DNA of 61,200 nucleotides, from positions 1 to 61,200 of the forward strand of contig CAMVQS010000006.1 of assembly GCA_947169685.1 (NCBI GenBank). Direction: 5' to 3'. This DNA comes from an uncultured Prevotella sp. (GTDB lineage: Bacteria > Bacteroidota > Bacteroidia > Bacteroidales > Bacteroidaceae). A program made the translations under genes and the position numbers. Positions 44,505 through 52,671 of this stretch are shown in pieces (the first letter of the stretch is position 1; each line of letters begins with the position of its first letter). The notes beneath the pieces are model-generated. The model saw only the letters and a program-made list of their open reading frames with translations, made no database searches and had not been told where the DNA came from.

Positions 44505-45650
44505 CTAGAAATTCTCAAACTTGGTGTCTATAGTCTTCACTGCCATGCACTCCATCTCTACCAGCCAGCCCGTACGACAGACGGGGGCGTGGACGATGAC
44601 GTAAGGCTTCTCAGGGAACCGCTCCTCAAAGAGCGAGTGTACGACAGCATAGTCGGCCGTGTCACGCAGATAGGCAATCAGCAGGGGCACATCATCGAAG
44701 GTGCAGTCAGCTTCGGCCAGCAACACCTCCACGTTCTCCCACATACGCTGTGTCTGCTTCACGATGTCCTTCTCGTGCATCACCAACCCCTTGTTGTTGA
44801 TGCTTGCCGTACCAGAGATGAACACATGGCGACGGTCGCCATAGTCAATATACGTGCCACGCTCGAAGCTCACGCCATAGTCGCTGGTGCGGTTCAGGTG
44901 CGTGGGCGCATAGAGGTAATGTACCTGTTCCTCGGTGATGCCCTTCACGGCATAGTTATCCATCTGGCAGAGCACGTTAGGATCCTGCTGCCGTCCGCCG
45001 ATGCCCGTAGAGGCAATGAAGTGCGTGTCGTGCTTCAGTCCCTGCGTGAAGAACACCTGATTACGGGCACGTACCACACCACCGTAGTTCAGATCGACGT
45101 CGTTCACGAAGAGCCACGTCCTGACGGCGTTGTCCTTCAGCGTACAACCCTCCTCCATCAGCTGCATGATATACTCATTGAAGAGCAGACGCGTCTGATA
45201 TTCCGAGTTGGCAGCCAGATTACACACGCTGCCGTTCCAGAAGTGCCGATAGCTGCCGTGGTTCACCTCGTAGAGTCCGCCCTTTGTCATACCAGTGTGC
45301 ACGTTCGTCTGCAGATAGACCCATAGCGCAATCTTCGTACCGTCGAGCGGAGCCTGTTCAATGACACTCTTCGCACAGTCGGTCACATCAGCCACTATCA
45401 CCTCGTTGGCTTGGTTAGCGGCGTCGCTCAGAAAATATCGTTTAAAGACAGCCCTTGCCTCTGGAAACGTCTCCAGCAGTTGCTTATAAGCCTCCATCAC
45501 CGCCTCCAACTGCTGGGGAAACGGGAGCAAGGGGCTTTTCACATGTATCATGGCATGGTATTCACGCACTTCCGTTCCGTTGTCGTAGCATGTCACGTCA
45601 GTTCTGGAATACTCACTCTCCATATGTTTTGTTCTTTCGTTCATATTCAT
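44505..45650 (-). CDS. RidA/chorismatase-like protein (YjgF superfamily), substrate unknown
   Basis: 381 aa from ATG 45650; the longer start lies inside the -7 box. The C-terminal ~150 residues have RidA-like features (HVFISGTASINNKGLVMHEK, IVKQTQRMWENVEVLLAEAD, PLLIAYLRDTADYAVV). The N-terminal half and the segment SDYGVSFERGTYIDYG recall the FkbO/Hyg5 chorismatases, which share this fold and length. A chorismate-related or other aromatic reaction is possible but unproven. No signal peptide, so cytoplasmic. It heads the operon with the two propeller sensors and GH31, an unexpected partner set. Confidence 0.72.
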   Translation of the reverse strand: MNMNERTKHMESEYSRTDVTCYDNGTEVREYHAMIHVKSPLLPFPQQLEAVMEAYKQLLETFPEARAVFKRYFLSDAANQANEVIVADVTDCAKSVIEQAPLDGTKIALWVYLQTNVHTGMTKGGLYEVNHGSYRHFWNGSVCNLAANSEYQTRLLFNEYIMQLMEEGCTLKDNAVRTWLFVNDVDLNYGGVVRARNQVFFTQGLKHDTHFIASTGIGGRQQDPNVLCQMDNYAVKGITEEQVHYLYAPTHLNRTSDYGVSFERGTYIDYGDRRHVFISGTASINNKGLVMHEKDIVKQTQRMWENVEVLLAEADCTFDDVPLLIAYLRDTADYAVVHSLFEERFPEKPYVIVHAPVCRTGWLVEMECMAVKTIDTKFENF

Positions 45651-45665
45651 ATACTCTTTGGGATG

Positions 45666-45697
45666 CAAAGATAAAGAAAAACGAGGAATAAACCAAA
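45666..45697 (-). promoter_or_regulatory. Promoter of the RidA-like/sensor/GH31 operon
   Basis: Minus-strand TATCTTTG (45666-45673) and TTTG (45694-45697), 20-bp spacer, 15 bp before the chosen ATG. It is the only clear promoter for the four genes. Confidence 0.75.
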
Positions 45698-45714
45698 TGG
45701 TGAGCCAAGTTTTT

Positions 45715-46416
45715 TTACAAAACGTCCATCAGTTCGTGCAGTGAAGTAACCTCATAGCTGACGGATTCGGGAGCCGGATAGTCCGGGAAACGGTTAAACC
45801 ACGCGGTGTCCAACCCCACATTCTTAGCCCCCATGATGTCCGTCTGGAAGTTGTCACCAATCATCAGCGTCGTCTCACGCCGGGCACCCGACAGCCGAAA
45901 AGCATAGTCAAAAAACTCAGGGGCTGGCTTGTTGAAACCCGCATCCTCACTCAGTATAATGGTCTGAAAGAAGTCCTCCAACCCGCAGGCATGCAGCTTT
46001 TTGTATTGCACCTCATGGAATCCGTTACTGCACATGTGCATCCTGTAGCCCCTCGCCTTCAGATAGTCCATCAACTCACGCGCCCCCTCCACAAGTCCGG
46101 GCTTCGACGAACAGAAGTCAAGAAAACAGTCACTGGCTTCCAGGCAATACGCCTCGTCAGGCTCCAGTCCCTCACCAAAGCTCAGCGGCCTACGGAAGCG
46201 TTCCACAATCAGGTAGTCACGAGTGATTTCTCCTTGCGAATAGCGTGTCCACAGGTCGATGTTCGCTTTCCAGTACTCATCGTAAAACACCTCCGGCTGC
46301 TTGAAGTAACGTCCAAGATGCATCACTTCGAACAGCTCACGCAGTGCAATCTCCGCATTCCCGTGGGTGTCGTACAGCGTATCGTCGAAATCCAAAAACA
46401 GGTCAGTATATTTCAT
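45715..46416 (-). CDS. YjjG-type HAD nucleotidase/phosphatase
   Basis: 233 aa from ATG 46416; the longer frame to 46629 crosses the promoter. HAD motif I is DLFLDFDDTLYDT, motif II MHMCSNGFHEVQ, motif III the Lys in AGFNKPAPEFF, motif IV MIGDNFQTDIMGAKNVG. The helical cap (residues ~15-100) and these details match YjjG-like noncanonical pyrimidine nucleotidases, which clear damaged nucleotides. Cytoplasmic. Single gene, divergent from the DUF4491 gene. Confidence 0.88.
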   Translation of the reverse strand: MKYTDLFLDFDDTLYDTHGNAEIALRELFEVMHLGRYFKQPEVFYDEYWKANIDLWTRYSQGEITRDYLIVERFRRPLSFGEGLEPDEAYCLEASDCFLDFCSSKPGLVEGARELMDYLKARGYRMHMCSNGFHEVQYKKLHACGLEDFFQTIILSEDAGFNKPAPEFFDYAFRLSGARRETTLMIGDNFQTDIMGAKNVGLDTAWFNRFPDYPAPESVSYEVTSLHELMDVL

Positions 46417-46448
46417 GATTTTTAGTATCCTATCTGTAAAAACTGCTG

Positions 46449-46456
46449 CAAAAATA
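46449..46456 (-). promoter_or_regulatory. -7 box of the HAD gene
   Basis: Minus-strand TATTTTTG, 32 bp before the ATG. No clear -33 box. Confidence 0.5.
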
Positions 46457-46499
46457 CACATTTTTCGGTAAAACATACACCATTTCCTGCAAAAATGCG

Positions 46500-46507
46500 T
46501 ATATTTG
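46500..46507 (+). promoter_or_regulatory. -7 box of the DUF4491 gene
   Basis: TATATTTG, 35 bp before the ATG at 46543. It rules out the longer in-frame start at 46495. Confidence 0.55.
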
Positions 46508-46542
46508 CCGTCGTTATTTACCACAAAGCCAAACTTACAGAC

Positions 46543-46875
46543 ATGTATTTCACAGGTATTATCATTGCAGTAAGCACGTTTCTGACCATTGGGATATGGC
46601 ATCCTATCGTCATCAAGACAGAATATCATTGGGGTACGCGCCCCTGGATTGTTTTCCTGGCGGTAGGCTTAGCTGCCATCGCAGCCGCCCTGTTCATCGA
46701 GAACACCCTTCTTTCCGCTGTTGTAGGCGTCTTCGGAGCCTCGGCACTCTGGGGCATTGGCGAACTCTTCGAACAGAAAAAACGGGTGGAAAGAGGCTGG
46801 TTTCCCAAGAATCCCAAACGCATGAGCGAGTATAAGGATTGTTCCGTAGCTCACGATGCACGTAAAACAGGCTAA
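46543..46875 (+). CDS. DUF4491-family membrane protein
   Basis: 110 aa. Three hydrophobic segments (GIIIAVSTFLTIGIWHPI, WIVFLAVGLAAIAAALFI, LLSAVVGVFGASALWGIG). The ending ELFEQKKRVERGWFPKNPKR is the hallmark of DUF4491, a small inner-membrane family of Bacteroidota and Clostridia with no known function. The family often ends soon after PKNPKR; here about 17 more residues follow. Confidence 0.88.
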   Translation: MYFTGIIIAVSTFLTIGIWHPIVIKTEYHWGTRPWIVFLAVGLAAIAAALFIENTLLSAVVGVFGASALWGIGELFEQKKRVERGWFPKNPKRMSEYKDCSVAHDARKTG

Positions 46876-46960
46876 CGACCAGTACAGCTCCAGTGAGGTA
46901 TTGGCTCCGGAGTATTCATACATCGAGGAAGAATCAAAGAAACGATATAATAACGAACAG

Positions 46961-46997
46961 AAAAGTGGAGCAGGTCCTCGCCTACTCCACTTTCTTT
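46961..46997 (-). terminator. Terminator between DUF4491 and the truncated gene
   Basis: AAAGTGGAG pairs with CTCCACTTT, with two further G-C pairs inside. T-rich on the plus side and A-rich on the minus side, so it may serve both converging genes. Confidence 0.8.
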
Positions 46998-47003
46998 TTG
47001 TCT

Positions 47004-47834
47004 TTACTGCGGCTTCTCGTTGATGATGAGCATCTTAGTGAGGACGAAGCCCTGGCCAGTGAGGACGAAGCCGCGGGTCTTCAGCTTGTCGAGCATCACG
47101 TCGTTGATGTGGAGTATCATGTTACGGCCGTTCAGGTCGTACCACACGGGATCGTGAGCACCCGTCAGGTCGTACCAGTCACCCTTATTCTCACGGAACG
47201 AGAGCTTGGGCTGTATGCCAGCTTCTGCTACACCTGGCAACGGGCGGTAATAGACCACGATGGCATAGTCGGTGGTAAGCTCTTGGAACTGCTCTGCCGA
47301 GATGCGCAGGTTAGCACTAAAGTCATTGGGGAACTCCATCTCACCACGGAACAGCTCACCTGGACGCAGCTTATACTCCTTAGGAGCACGCTGGGCGGTA
47401 GAGACGTCGGGGTCGGGCTCTGCCACGCAGCGTACCACGCTGATGCGGTCGAGCTGGTAGCCTTTACCTCCCACATGCATCACCACACCGTCAGGACCTG
47501 CCAACTGCAGCTTCACTAACTGCATCTGGTCGTTGATGCTCCACGTAAAGTAGTCGCCAGCCACCTGTGCACCATCCACCGAGGCATCAAAGGCTGCCCA
47601 CTGGGTATCGGCCAGCTTGATGGCTGCGCCATCCTTCACGTTGCTGACGTAGAAGCGGACGTCGTCACCCAAGCGAAGACCTTGGAACACGTCACGCTGG
47701 ATGTCGGCATTCACGCTCCAGTCACGCATCTGTACCGACGGGCCTTTGTAGATGATGGTCTCCTGCATGTCGGAGGCAGGCATGATGGTGAGGCGTACAA
47801 TGACGAAATCGTGACCGCCAATACACAGGCCATA
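47004..47834 (-). pseudogene. 5'-truncated gene of unknown function next to an IS remnant
   Basis: The open frame runs from 47834 to 47004 after an in-frame TAG; translation from the first internal ATG (47783) would give 259 aa. It has no signal peptide, yet the text looks like two beta-rich modules (WSVNADIQRDVFQGLRLGDD; PGELFRGEMEFPNDFSANLR) of a secreted protein. The conserved-looking GLCIGGHDFVIVRLTI sits before the first ATG, and the transposase fragment lies 26 bp further, so the 5' end was most likely lost when the IS inserted or decayed. Family not recognised. Confidence 0.55.
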
Positions 47835-47860
47835 CTAGGTCACCTGCATAACTGCGTGTA

Positions 47861-48115
47861 TTAGCCAAAGATCTTGACCAGTCTGAAGATAAAGAATTTC
47901 TTGTCAATGACACCCCTTAGCTGAGCCCTAAAGTCCTTGATTTTGGCATTGAGCGATTCCGCTGAAGCATTGGTGGATCGGTTCACAAAGTAGTTGAGTA
48001 TCTCATCCTCTCTGTCGTACATGGCAGCAGCAATGTCATTGAATGCCTTATTGTCAAATTCCCCCACTTTGAGGTACCATTTCTTGAAGATAAAGCCAAA
48101 ATCGGGTGCCACCAT
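47861..48115 (-). mobile_element. C-terminal remnant of an ISL3-family transposase
   Basis: 84 codons ending NRSTNASAESLNAKIKDFRA, LRGVIDKKFFIFRLVKIFG. This is the C-terminal signature of ISL3 (IS204/IS1001/IS1165) DDE transposases, which are normally around 400 aa or more. The 5' part is missing: the frame begins inside a palindrome (48105-48144) preceded by a stop. So it is an inactive relic. Confidence 0.8.
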
Positions 48116-48144
48116 TTGAACTTATTCGGTCAAATGGTGGCACC
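48105..48144. repeat. 15-bp perfect hairpin at the transposase break
   Basis: GGTGCCACCATTTGA (48105-48119) pairs with TCAAATGGTGGCACC (48130-48144) around a 10-nt loop. Its arm supplies the first codons of the transposase remnant. It probably marks the recombination point that truncated the IS. Confidence 0.8.
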
Positions 48145-48216
48145 GTCTTTATTAAAATCATACATCTCTCATCGACAAGTGCTGGTACTTCGACTAAGAT
48201 GTACCGCTTCCTTAAC

Positions 48217-48304
48217 GTTTGACAGTTGTCAAACGATTGTTTGGCAGCAGTCGGACGACCGTTTGGCAACTGTCAAACGGTCGTTTGGTAATTGTCAAAC
48301 GTTC
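48217..48304. repeat. 22-bp-period dyad array C (4 units)
   Basis: Units at 48217-48238, 48239-48260, 48261-48282 and 48283-48304. Each starts GTTTG and has the dyad GTTTGAC-N4-GTCAAAC or a close variant (unit 2 reads GTCGGAC in the right arm), then a 4-bp linker. Period and dyad layout equal those of arrays A and B, although the bases differ. Confidence 0.85.
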
Positions 48305-48361
48305 AAGAAGAGGAACATGAAGGTGAGACAACTGGCACATTTTTATGATATAAGTGACAAG

Positions 48362-48497
48362 AAACTTTTGTTTTTATTTGGTTATGTCCTCGCTTATTCG
48401 TACCTTTGAGACAAGTCTCGAAGATACTTCCGCTCGACATAACGAATTAAAAACTTTTGTTTTTATTTGGTTATGTCCTCACTTATTCGTACCTTTG
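48362..48497 (+). promoter_or_regulatory. Tandem hairpin-linked promoters of the BspA-like gene
   Basis: A 47-bp segment at 48362-48408 is repeated at 48451-48497 with one mismatch. Each ends CTCrCTTATTCG then TACCTTTG (48401-48408 and 48490-48497). In the second copy GACATAAC (48436-48443) pairs with GTTATGTC (48470-48477). The second -7 box is 60 bp before the ATG. Confidence 0.75.
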
Positions 48498-48557
48498 CCG
48501 TGATTCCAGTATATGGCATCTATACAATAAGAAAACGAACTAAAAACCAATATCATT

Positions 48558-50291
48558 ATGAAGAAACTATTTCTAACAATGCTGGCCATGCTGCCTCTGA
48601 TGGCAATGGCTCAAGTGACAAAGAACGTAACACTGGGCAATGCGGGCGAACTGTCAAACCAGATTGCGCAGGACGAAGTGAACAAAATCACGGAACTGAC
48701 CGTCAGCGGAAACCTGAATGGTGCCGACTTGAAACTGATTCAGCAAATCGTGAATCGTACCAGTGCCAAGGAAAAGAACGGCGAATACCTCACCACCAAG
48801 CTCGACCTCTCTGGAGCGACCATACTGGAGGGCAAGGAGGGCATGAAACTGAAGGCCAACGAGCTGCCTTCAAAGTGTTTTGCCGGTGCAAAGGCACTGC
48901 TAAGCGTGTCGCTCCCCTCCGGCCTGACAGCTATCGGACAGAACTGTTTTAAAGACTGTAAGAGTCTGAAAGAGATTAGCATCCCGTCTGGCGTAACGAC
49001 TATTGGAGACGGTGCTTTTGCCAACTGTGAAGACCTGGCTGTAGTCGTGTTGCCCCCCTCCCTCATCTCCATTGGTGACGAGGCGTTTGAGGATTGCGAC
49101 AAGCTGCAGACCATCGAGATTCCCGCTTCTGTGAAGGAGATTGGCAATCAGGCCTTCAACAGCTGTAAATCGCTGACCGCAGTCAGCATCCTCGGCTCGA
49201 TCAAGAAGATAGACAAAGCTACCTTCAAGGGCTGCGGCAACTTACAATCTATTACGCTGCCCGCCAGCATCCAGGTCATCGAGAACGACGCCTTTGCAGG
49301 CTGTAAGAATCTTGCAGCCATCGACCTGCCTAATAATGTGGAAGAGATTGGAAACGGTGCCTTTGAGAACTGCAGTGCCCTGAGCAACATCTCGCTCCGA
49401 AATATCAAGGAAGTGGAGAACAACGCTTTCGATGGCTGTAAAAGCCTCACGGCAGTCAGTTTCTCACGGTTGGGTAAGCTGGGTAACGATGCCTTCAAGG
49501 ACTGCACCTCCCTGACCTCTGTAGAGATAGAAGGTAGCTTAAAGGAAATAAGCGGCGACGCCTTTCTCGGATGCTCTTCACTGAGCGCCATCAGCATACC
49601 CGCCAGCGTAAAGGAAATCGGCAACAGCGCCTTCAAAGGTTGTAAGAGTCTGACGGCCATCGACCTGCCTGCCACACTGGAGACAATCGGTGCCCACGCC
49701 TTCGAGGGCTGCGCAAGCCTGCAGCAAATCAGTCTTCCCATCACCTTGAAGAAACTCGGTGGCAGCGCATTTGAGGACTGTACCGTGCTCGCAGACGCCA
49801 CCATTCAAGGTACACTCACTGGACTTGAATCGGACATGTTCCGCAATTGCGGTAACCTGAAGAGTATAACTCTGCCAACATCGCTTGAAGAGATAGGCTC
49901 TCATGCTTTCGAGGGTTGTGTGGCACTGGGCAGCATCACGCTTCCTATCGCCTTGACAAAGATTGGTGACGATGCCTTTGAGAAATGTGCTTCACTGACC
50001 AGCGTTACCATCCCCGTTGCCGTGACATCCATTGGCGACGATGCTTTCTACGAGTGTACGATGCTGAGTAAAGTCGAACTGCCTGTGGCTCTCAAGAAGA
50101 TTGGCGGTTCAGCCTTCGGAAAATGTCCGTCATTACGTGAGGTCATTGTCAACTCACCTGCGCCCCCTTCCATTTCCAAGAGTACCTTCAAGGACGTTAT
50201 GGCTTGCACCTTCTGGATTCCCAGAGGCAGTGCTACGCTTTACGCCTCGGATAAGCAGTGGTCAAAACTCTCAACTATCAAAGAGAAATAG
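48558..50291 (+). CDS. BspA-like leucine-rich-repeat surface protein
   Basis: 577 aa with a signal peptide ending at AMAQ. Residues ~105-530 are about 18 repeats of 23 residues of the LRR_5/BspA type, each with an IGDxAFxxC core (for example IGDGAFANCEDLAVVVLPPS). Such proteins mediate adhesion to host proteins or to other bacteria. A short LRR-like cap follows (VIVNSPAPPSISKSTFKDV). No clear C-terminal sorting domain is visible, so its surface export is uncertain. The DNA is itself a degenerate 69-bp repeat and could recombine. Expressed from the tandem promoters upstream. Confidence 0.9.
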   Translation: MKKLFLTMLAMLPLMAMAQVTKNVTLGNAGELSNQIAQDEVNKITELTVSGNLNGADLKLIQQIVNRTSAKEKNGEYLTTKLDLSGATILEGKEGMKLKANELPSKCFAGAKALLSVSLPSGLTAIGQNCFKDCKSLKEISIPSGVTTIGDGAFANCEDLAVVVLPPSLISIGDEAFEDCDKLQTIEIPASVKEIGNQAFNSCKSLTAVSILGSIKKIDKATFKGCGNLQSITLPASIQVIENDAFAGCKNLAAIDLPNNVEEIGNGAFENCSALSNISLRNIKEVENNAFDGCKSLTAVSFSRLGKLGNDAFKDCTSLTSVEIEGSLKEISGDAFLGCSSLSAISIPASVKEIGNSAFKGCKSLTAIDLPATLETIGAHAFEGCASLQQISLPITLKKLGGSAFEDCTVLADATIQGTLTGLESDMFRNCGNLKSITLPTSLEEIGSHAFEGCVALGSITLPIALTKIGDDAFEKCASLTSVTIPVAVTSIGDDAFYECTMLSKVELPVALKKIGGSAFGKCPSLREVIVNSPAPPSISKSTFKDVMACTFWIPRGSATLYASDKQWSKLSTIKEK

Positions 50292-50305
50292 ACTCAAAAG
50301 AAAAA

Positions 50306-50332
50306 GGGCCCGACTGATAATCAGTCGGGCTC
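50306..50332. terminator. Terminator between the BspA-like gene and aqpZ
   Basis: GGGCCCGACTGA pairs with TCAGTCGGGCTC around TAA. A-run before, TTTT after, so it is bidirectional for two converging genes. Confidence 0.88.
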
Positions 50333-50359
50333 TTTTCGTTTTATACGGGGTAAGGAGAC

Positions 50360-51025
50360 TTACTCGTCGATAACCTTCCAGATACCGGCAGCAATAGCAC
50401 CGCCAACCAGCGGACCTACGATGAAGATCCATACATTAGCCAAAGCCTCGCCCTGGGCGAAGATAGCCGGACCAATGGAGCGTGCGGGGTTCACGCTGGT
50501 ACCAGTGAAGTGAATACCTACGAGGTGAATGAGAACGAGTGAGAGACCGATGGCCAGACCAGCGAAGTTGTTGGTAGCACCATTGGTCTTCGATGTTGCG
50601 CCCAGTACCACGAGTACGAAGAGTGCAGTGAGCACAATCTCTACCAGCAGGGCATTGGTTACGCCGAAGGGTGCGCCGTTGGCACCTGTATGAGTGGCAA
50701 CGTCAAGACCAGCAGTCGAAACGATGCCTGCCAAAACAGCTGCAGCAAGAATGGCACCGATGACCTGGAAAATCATGTACATGCCACAGTCCTTGGCATT
50801 CATGCGTCCGCTCAGGAACACACCGAGGGTGATGGCGGGGTTGATGTGGCAACCAGAGATGCCGCCGATGGTGTAAGCCATTGCTACTACAGCCAAACCA
50901 AAGGCAAAGGCTGTTCCCACTACTGCTGCGGTGTTGTCGTCACTACATCCCAGTGCAACGGCTGCACCGCATCCTAACAATGTAAGTACGAACGTACCTA
51001 CGAGTTCTGCTAAATACTTTTTCAT
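50360..51025 (-). CDS. aqpZ: Aquaporin Z-type water channel
   Basis: 221 aa, six helices plus two half-helices. Both NPA boxes are intact: SGCHINPAITLG and TSVNPARSIGPA. LIHLVGIHFTGTSVNPARS carries the His and Arg of the aquaporin selectivity filter, so water rather than glycerol is expected. Inner membrane. It starts 25 bp after the GH43 gene and may share its mRNA. Confidence 0.94.
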   Translation of the reverse strand: MKKYLAELVGTFVLTLLGCGAAVALGCSDDNTAAVVGTAFAFGLAVVAMAYTIGGISGCHINPAITLGVFLSGRMNAKDCGMYMIFQVIGAILAAAVLAGIVSTAGLDVATHTGANGAPFGVTNALLVEIVLTALFVLVVLGATSKTNGATNNFAGLAIGLSLVLIHLVGIHFTGTSVNPARSIGPAIFAQGEALANVWIFIVGPLVGGAIAAGIWKVIDE

Positions 51026-51050
51026 AATACGTTAATTTGTGAGTTAAAAA

Positions 51051-52601
51051 TTATTTGATGATTAATTCTGTATTCTCTGTATATTCAAATGAGTCGAACG
51101 CCACGCTGCCGTCAATCTCAGCAAACATGCCGACCATGGCTCCTGTGAAGCCTCCCACCACCTCGGTGCTCAACAGCGAACACTCCAGACTGCCCATTGG
51201 ACGGTAGATGTTGCTGTCTTTATAGCTGTAGGCGAAATAGTACTTGTCGCCGTCGCTCTCCACACGCAGCACCAAAGGAACATCCTCGCTGAACTCCGGT
51301 TCGACGGTGATAACGTCGTACTTCACAGACTTGATGTAAAGGGTCAGCGAGAGCAGACCAGAGGGGCTGACGTACAGGTCGGCATGGCCGTCGTTGATCT
51401 GATAGACCGTCAGGCCGCCATAGCCTGTATTTTTTGAAATCATTGCCTCCATCGCAAAGACGGGACTCTCCTGGCGTCGGCCTACAAACGTAGGCTGTCC
51501 ATTGGCAGAGAGCGTGCTTCCGCCTGTCAGCCAGAGGCGTCCGTTCTCCAACTTGTAATTCTCCATGATTGGGTTTTGGATATACACCCATTCAGGAGAG
51601 TTGAGCGTTGAGTTCTTAAAGTCGTATTTTGCATTTTGAGCGTTAACTTTCTGGAGAGCCAGCGTCTTCACCTGCATCAGCGTGTCAATGGGGTTACCGC
51701 CATTAATGATTGGCCACTCGCCCGCCTTCCACTCCACAGGAGCCAGACAGGTCTCACGGCCGATGTGATGGTAGGCACCTCCGAAGTTACGATAGGCCAG
51801 AAAGACAATCCACCATGAGCCATCCTTAGCCTGCACGAAGTCTCCATGACCAGTGCCCTGTATCTGCATCCCCTGACCTGCCATCGAACAATTAGTCAGG
51901 ATCGGGTTAGCAGGATTTGCCTCATAAGGTCCATAGATATTACGACTGCGGGCAATAGTCAGACGGTGAGCCAGTTCCGTACCACCTTCAGAGATGAGTA
52001 GATAGTACCAACCATCCTTCTTGTAGATATGGGGGCCTTCTGGATAGCGTCCGCCAGTGCCTTGCCATAGTGGGCGGCTCTCTGTCAGTTGTTCTCCTGT
52101 CTTAGGGTCTATCTCGCAGAGCATGATGGTGTTGTCAGGGTTCGACATCATGTAGGTCTTGCCGTTCTCGAACCACAGAGAGGGGTCAATGCCGTCCTGC
52201 TTGAGCCAGATGGGTTCGCTCCACGGTCCGGCAGGATTGGTGGCTGTCACCATGAAGTTGCCGCCGTTGCCTACGTTGGTAGTAATCATATAATAGGTTC
52301 CCTCGTGGTAGCGAATGGTGGGTGCATAGATGCCCAGCCACGAGGTGGCGCCTTTCAGCGGCAGCTGACTCTCACGGTCAAGCACGTTGCCGATAAGCTC
52401 CCAGTTCACCAGGTCCTTGGAGTGATAGATGGGCACACCGGGGAAATACTGAAACGAGGAGTTGACCAGATAGTAGTCATTTCCCACACGACAAACCGAT
52501 GGGTCTGGATGGTAGCCTGGAATGACGGGATTACGCAATGTCTGTGCCTGTAGAGCAAGGACAAAACATACAAAAACAGATAAGGTCAGTAGTCGTTTCA
52601 T
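51051..52601 (-). CDS. Secreted GH43 glycosidase (beta-xylosidase/arabinofuranosidase type)
   Basis: 516 aa from ATG 52601; the longer start overlaps the -7 box. Signal peptide ends at ALQAQ. The five-bladed propeller has the catalytic base Asp in NPVIPGYHPDPSVCR, the pKa-modulating Asp in DGIDPSLWF and the acid Glu in GGRYPEGPHIYK. A C-terminal beta-sandwich of the GH43 xylosidase type follows (~330-516). It would trim xylan or arabinan side chains in the periplasm. Confidence 0.92.
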   Translation of the reverse strand: MKRLLTLSVFVCFVLALQAQTLRNPVIPGYHPDPSVCRVGNDYYLVNSSFQYFPGVPIYHSKDLVNWELIGNVLDRESQLPLKGATSWLGIYAPTIRYHEGTYYMITTNVGNGGNFMVTATNPAGPWSEPIWLKQDGIDPSLWFENGKTYMMSNPDNTIMLCEIDPKTGEQLTESRPLWQGTGGRYPEGPHIYKKDGWYYLLISEGGTELAHRLTIARSRNIYGPYEANPANPILTNCSMAGQGMQIQGTGHGDFVQAKDGSWWIVFLAYRNFGGAYHHIGRETCLAPVEWKAGEWPIINGGNPIDTLMQVKTLALQKVNAQNAKYDFKNSTLNSPEWVYIQNPIMENYKLENGRLWLTGGSTLSANGQPTFVGRRQESPVFAMEAMISKNTGYGGLTVYQINDGHADLYVSPSGLLSLTLYIKSVKYDVITVEPEFSEDVPLVLRVESDGDKYYFAYSYKDSNIYRPMGSLECSLLSTEVVGGFTGAMVGMFAEIDGSVAFDSFEYTENTELIIK

Positions 52602-52627
52602 AATGACGATGTTATAAAAAATCGCCA

Positions 52628-52657
52628 CAAATATAGTAATTATTTCTGATATGACAA
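52628..52657 (-). promoter_or_regulatory. Promoter of the GH43-aqpZ unit
   Basis: Minus-strand TATATTTG (52628-52635) and TTG (52655-52657), 19-bp spacer. Confidence 0.65.
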
Positions 52658-52671
52658 TAAAAAAGGAGTGA

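Larger units (their letters stand above)
48145..48557. other. 413-bp repeat-rich region upstream of the BspA-like gene
   Basis: No gene is supported here. It holds the 22-bp array C, then two tandem copies of a 47-bp promoter segment. Apparent ORFs through the array come from the repeats themselves. Confidence 0.7.

Noticed and set aside
48217..48304. CRISPR array
   Set aside because: Units are contiguous with no unique spacers, the period is only 22 bp and no cas gene is present.
48116..48409. 97-codon plus-strand ORF upstream of the BspA-like gene
   Set aside because: It is made by reading through the 22-bp array and hairpins; no ribosome site or family resemblance.
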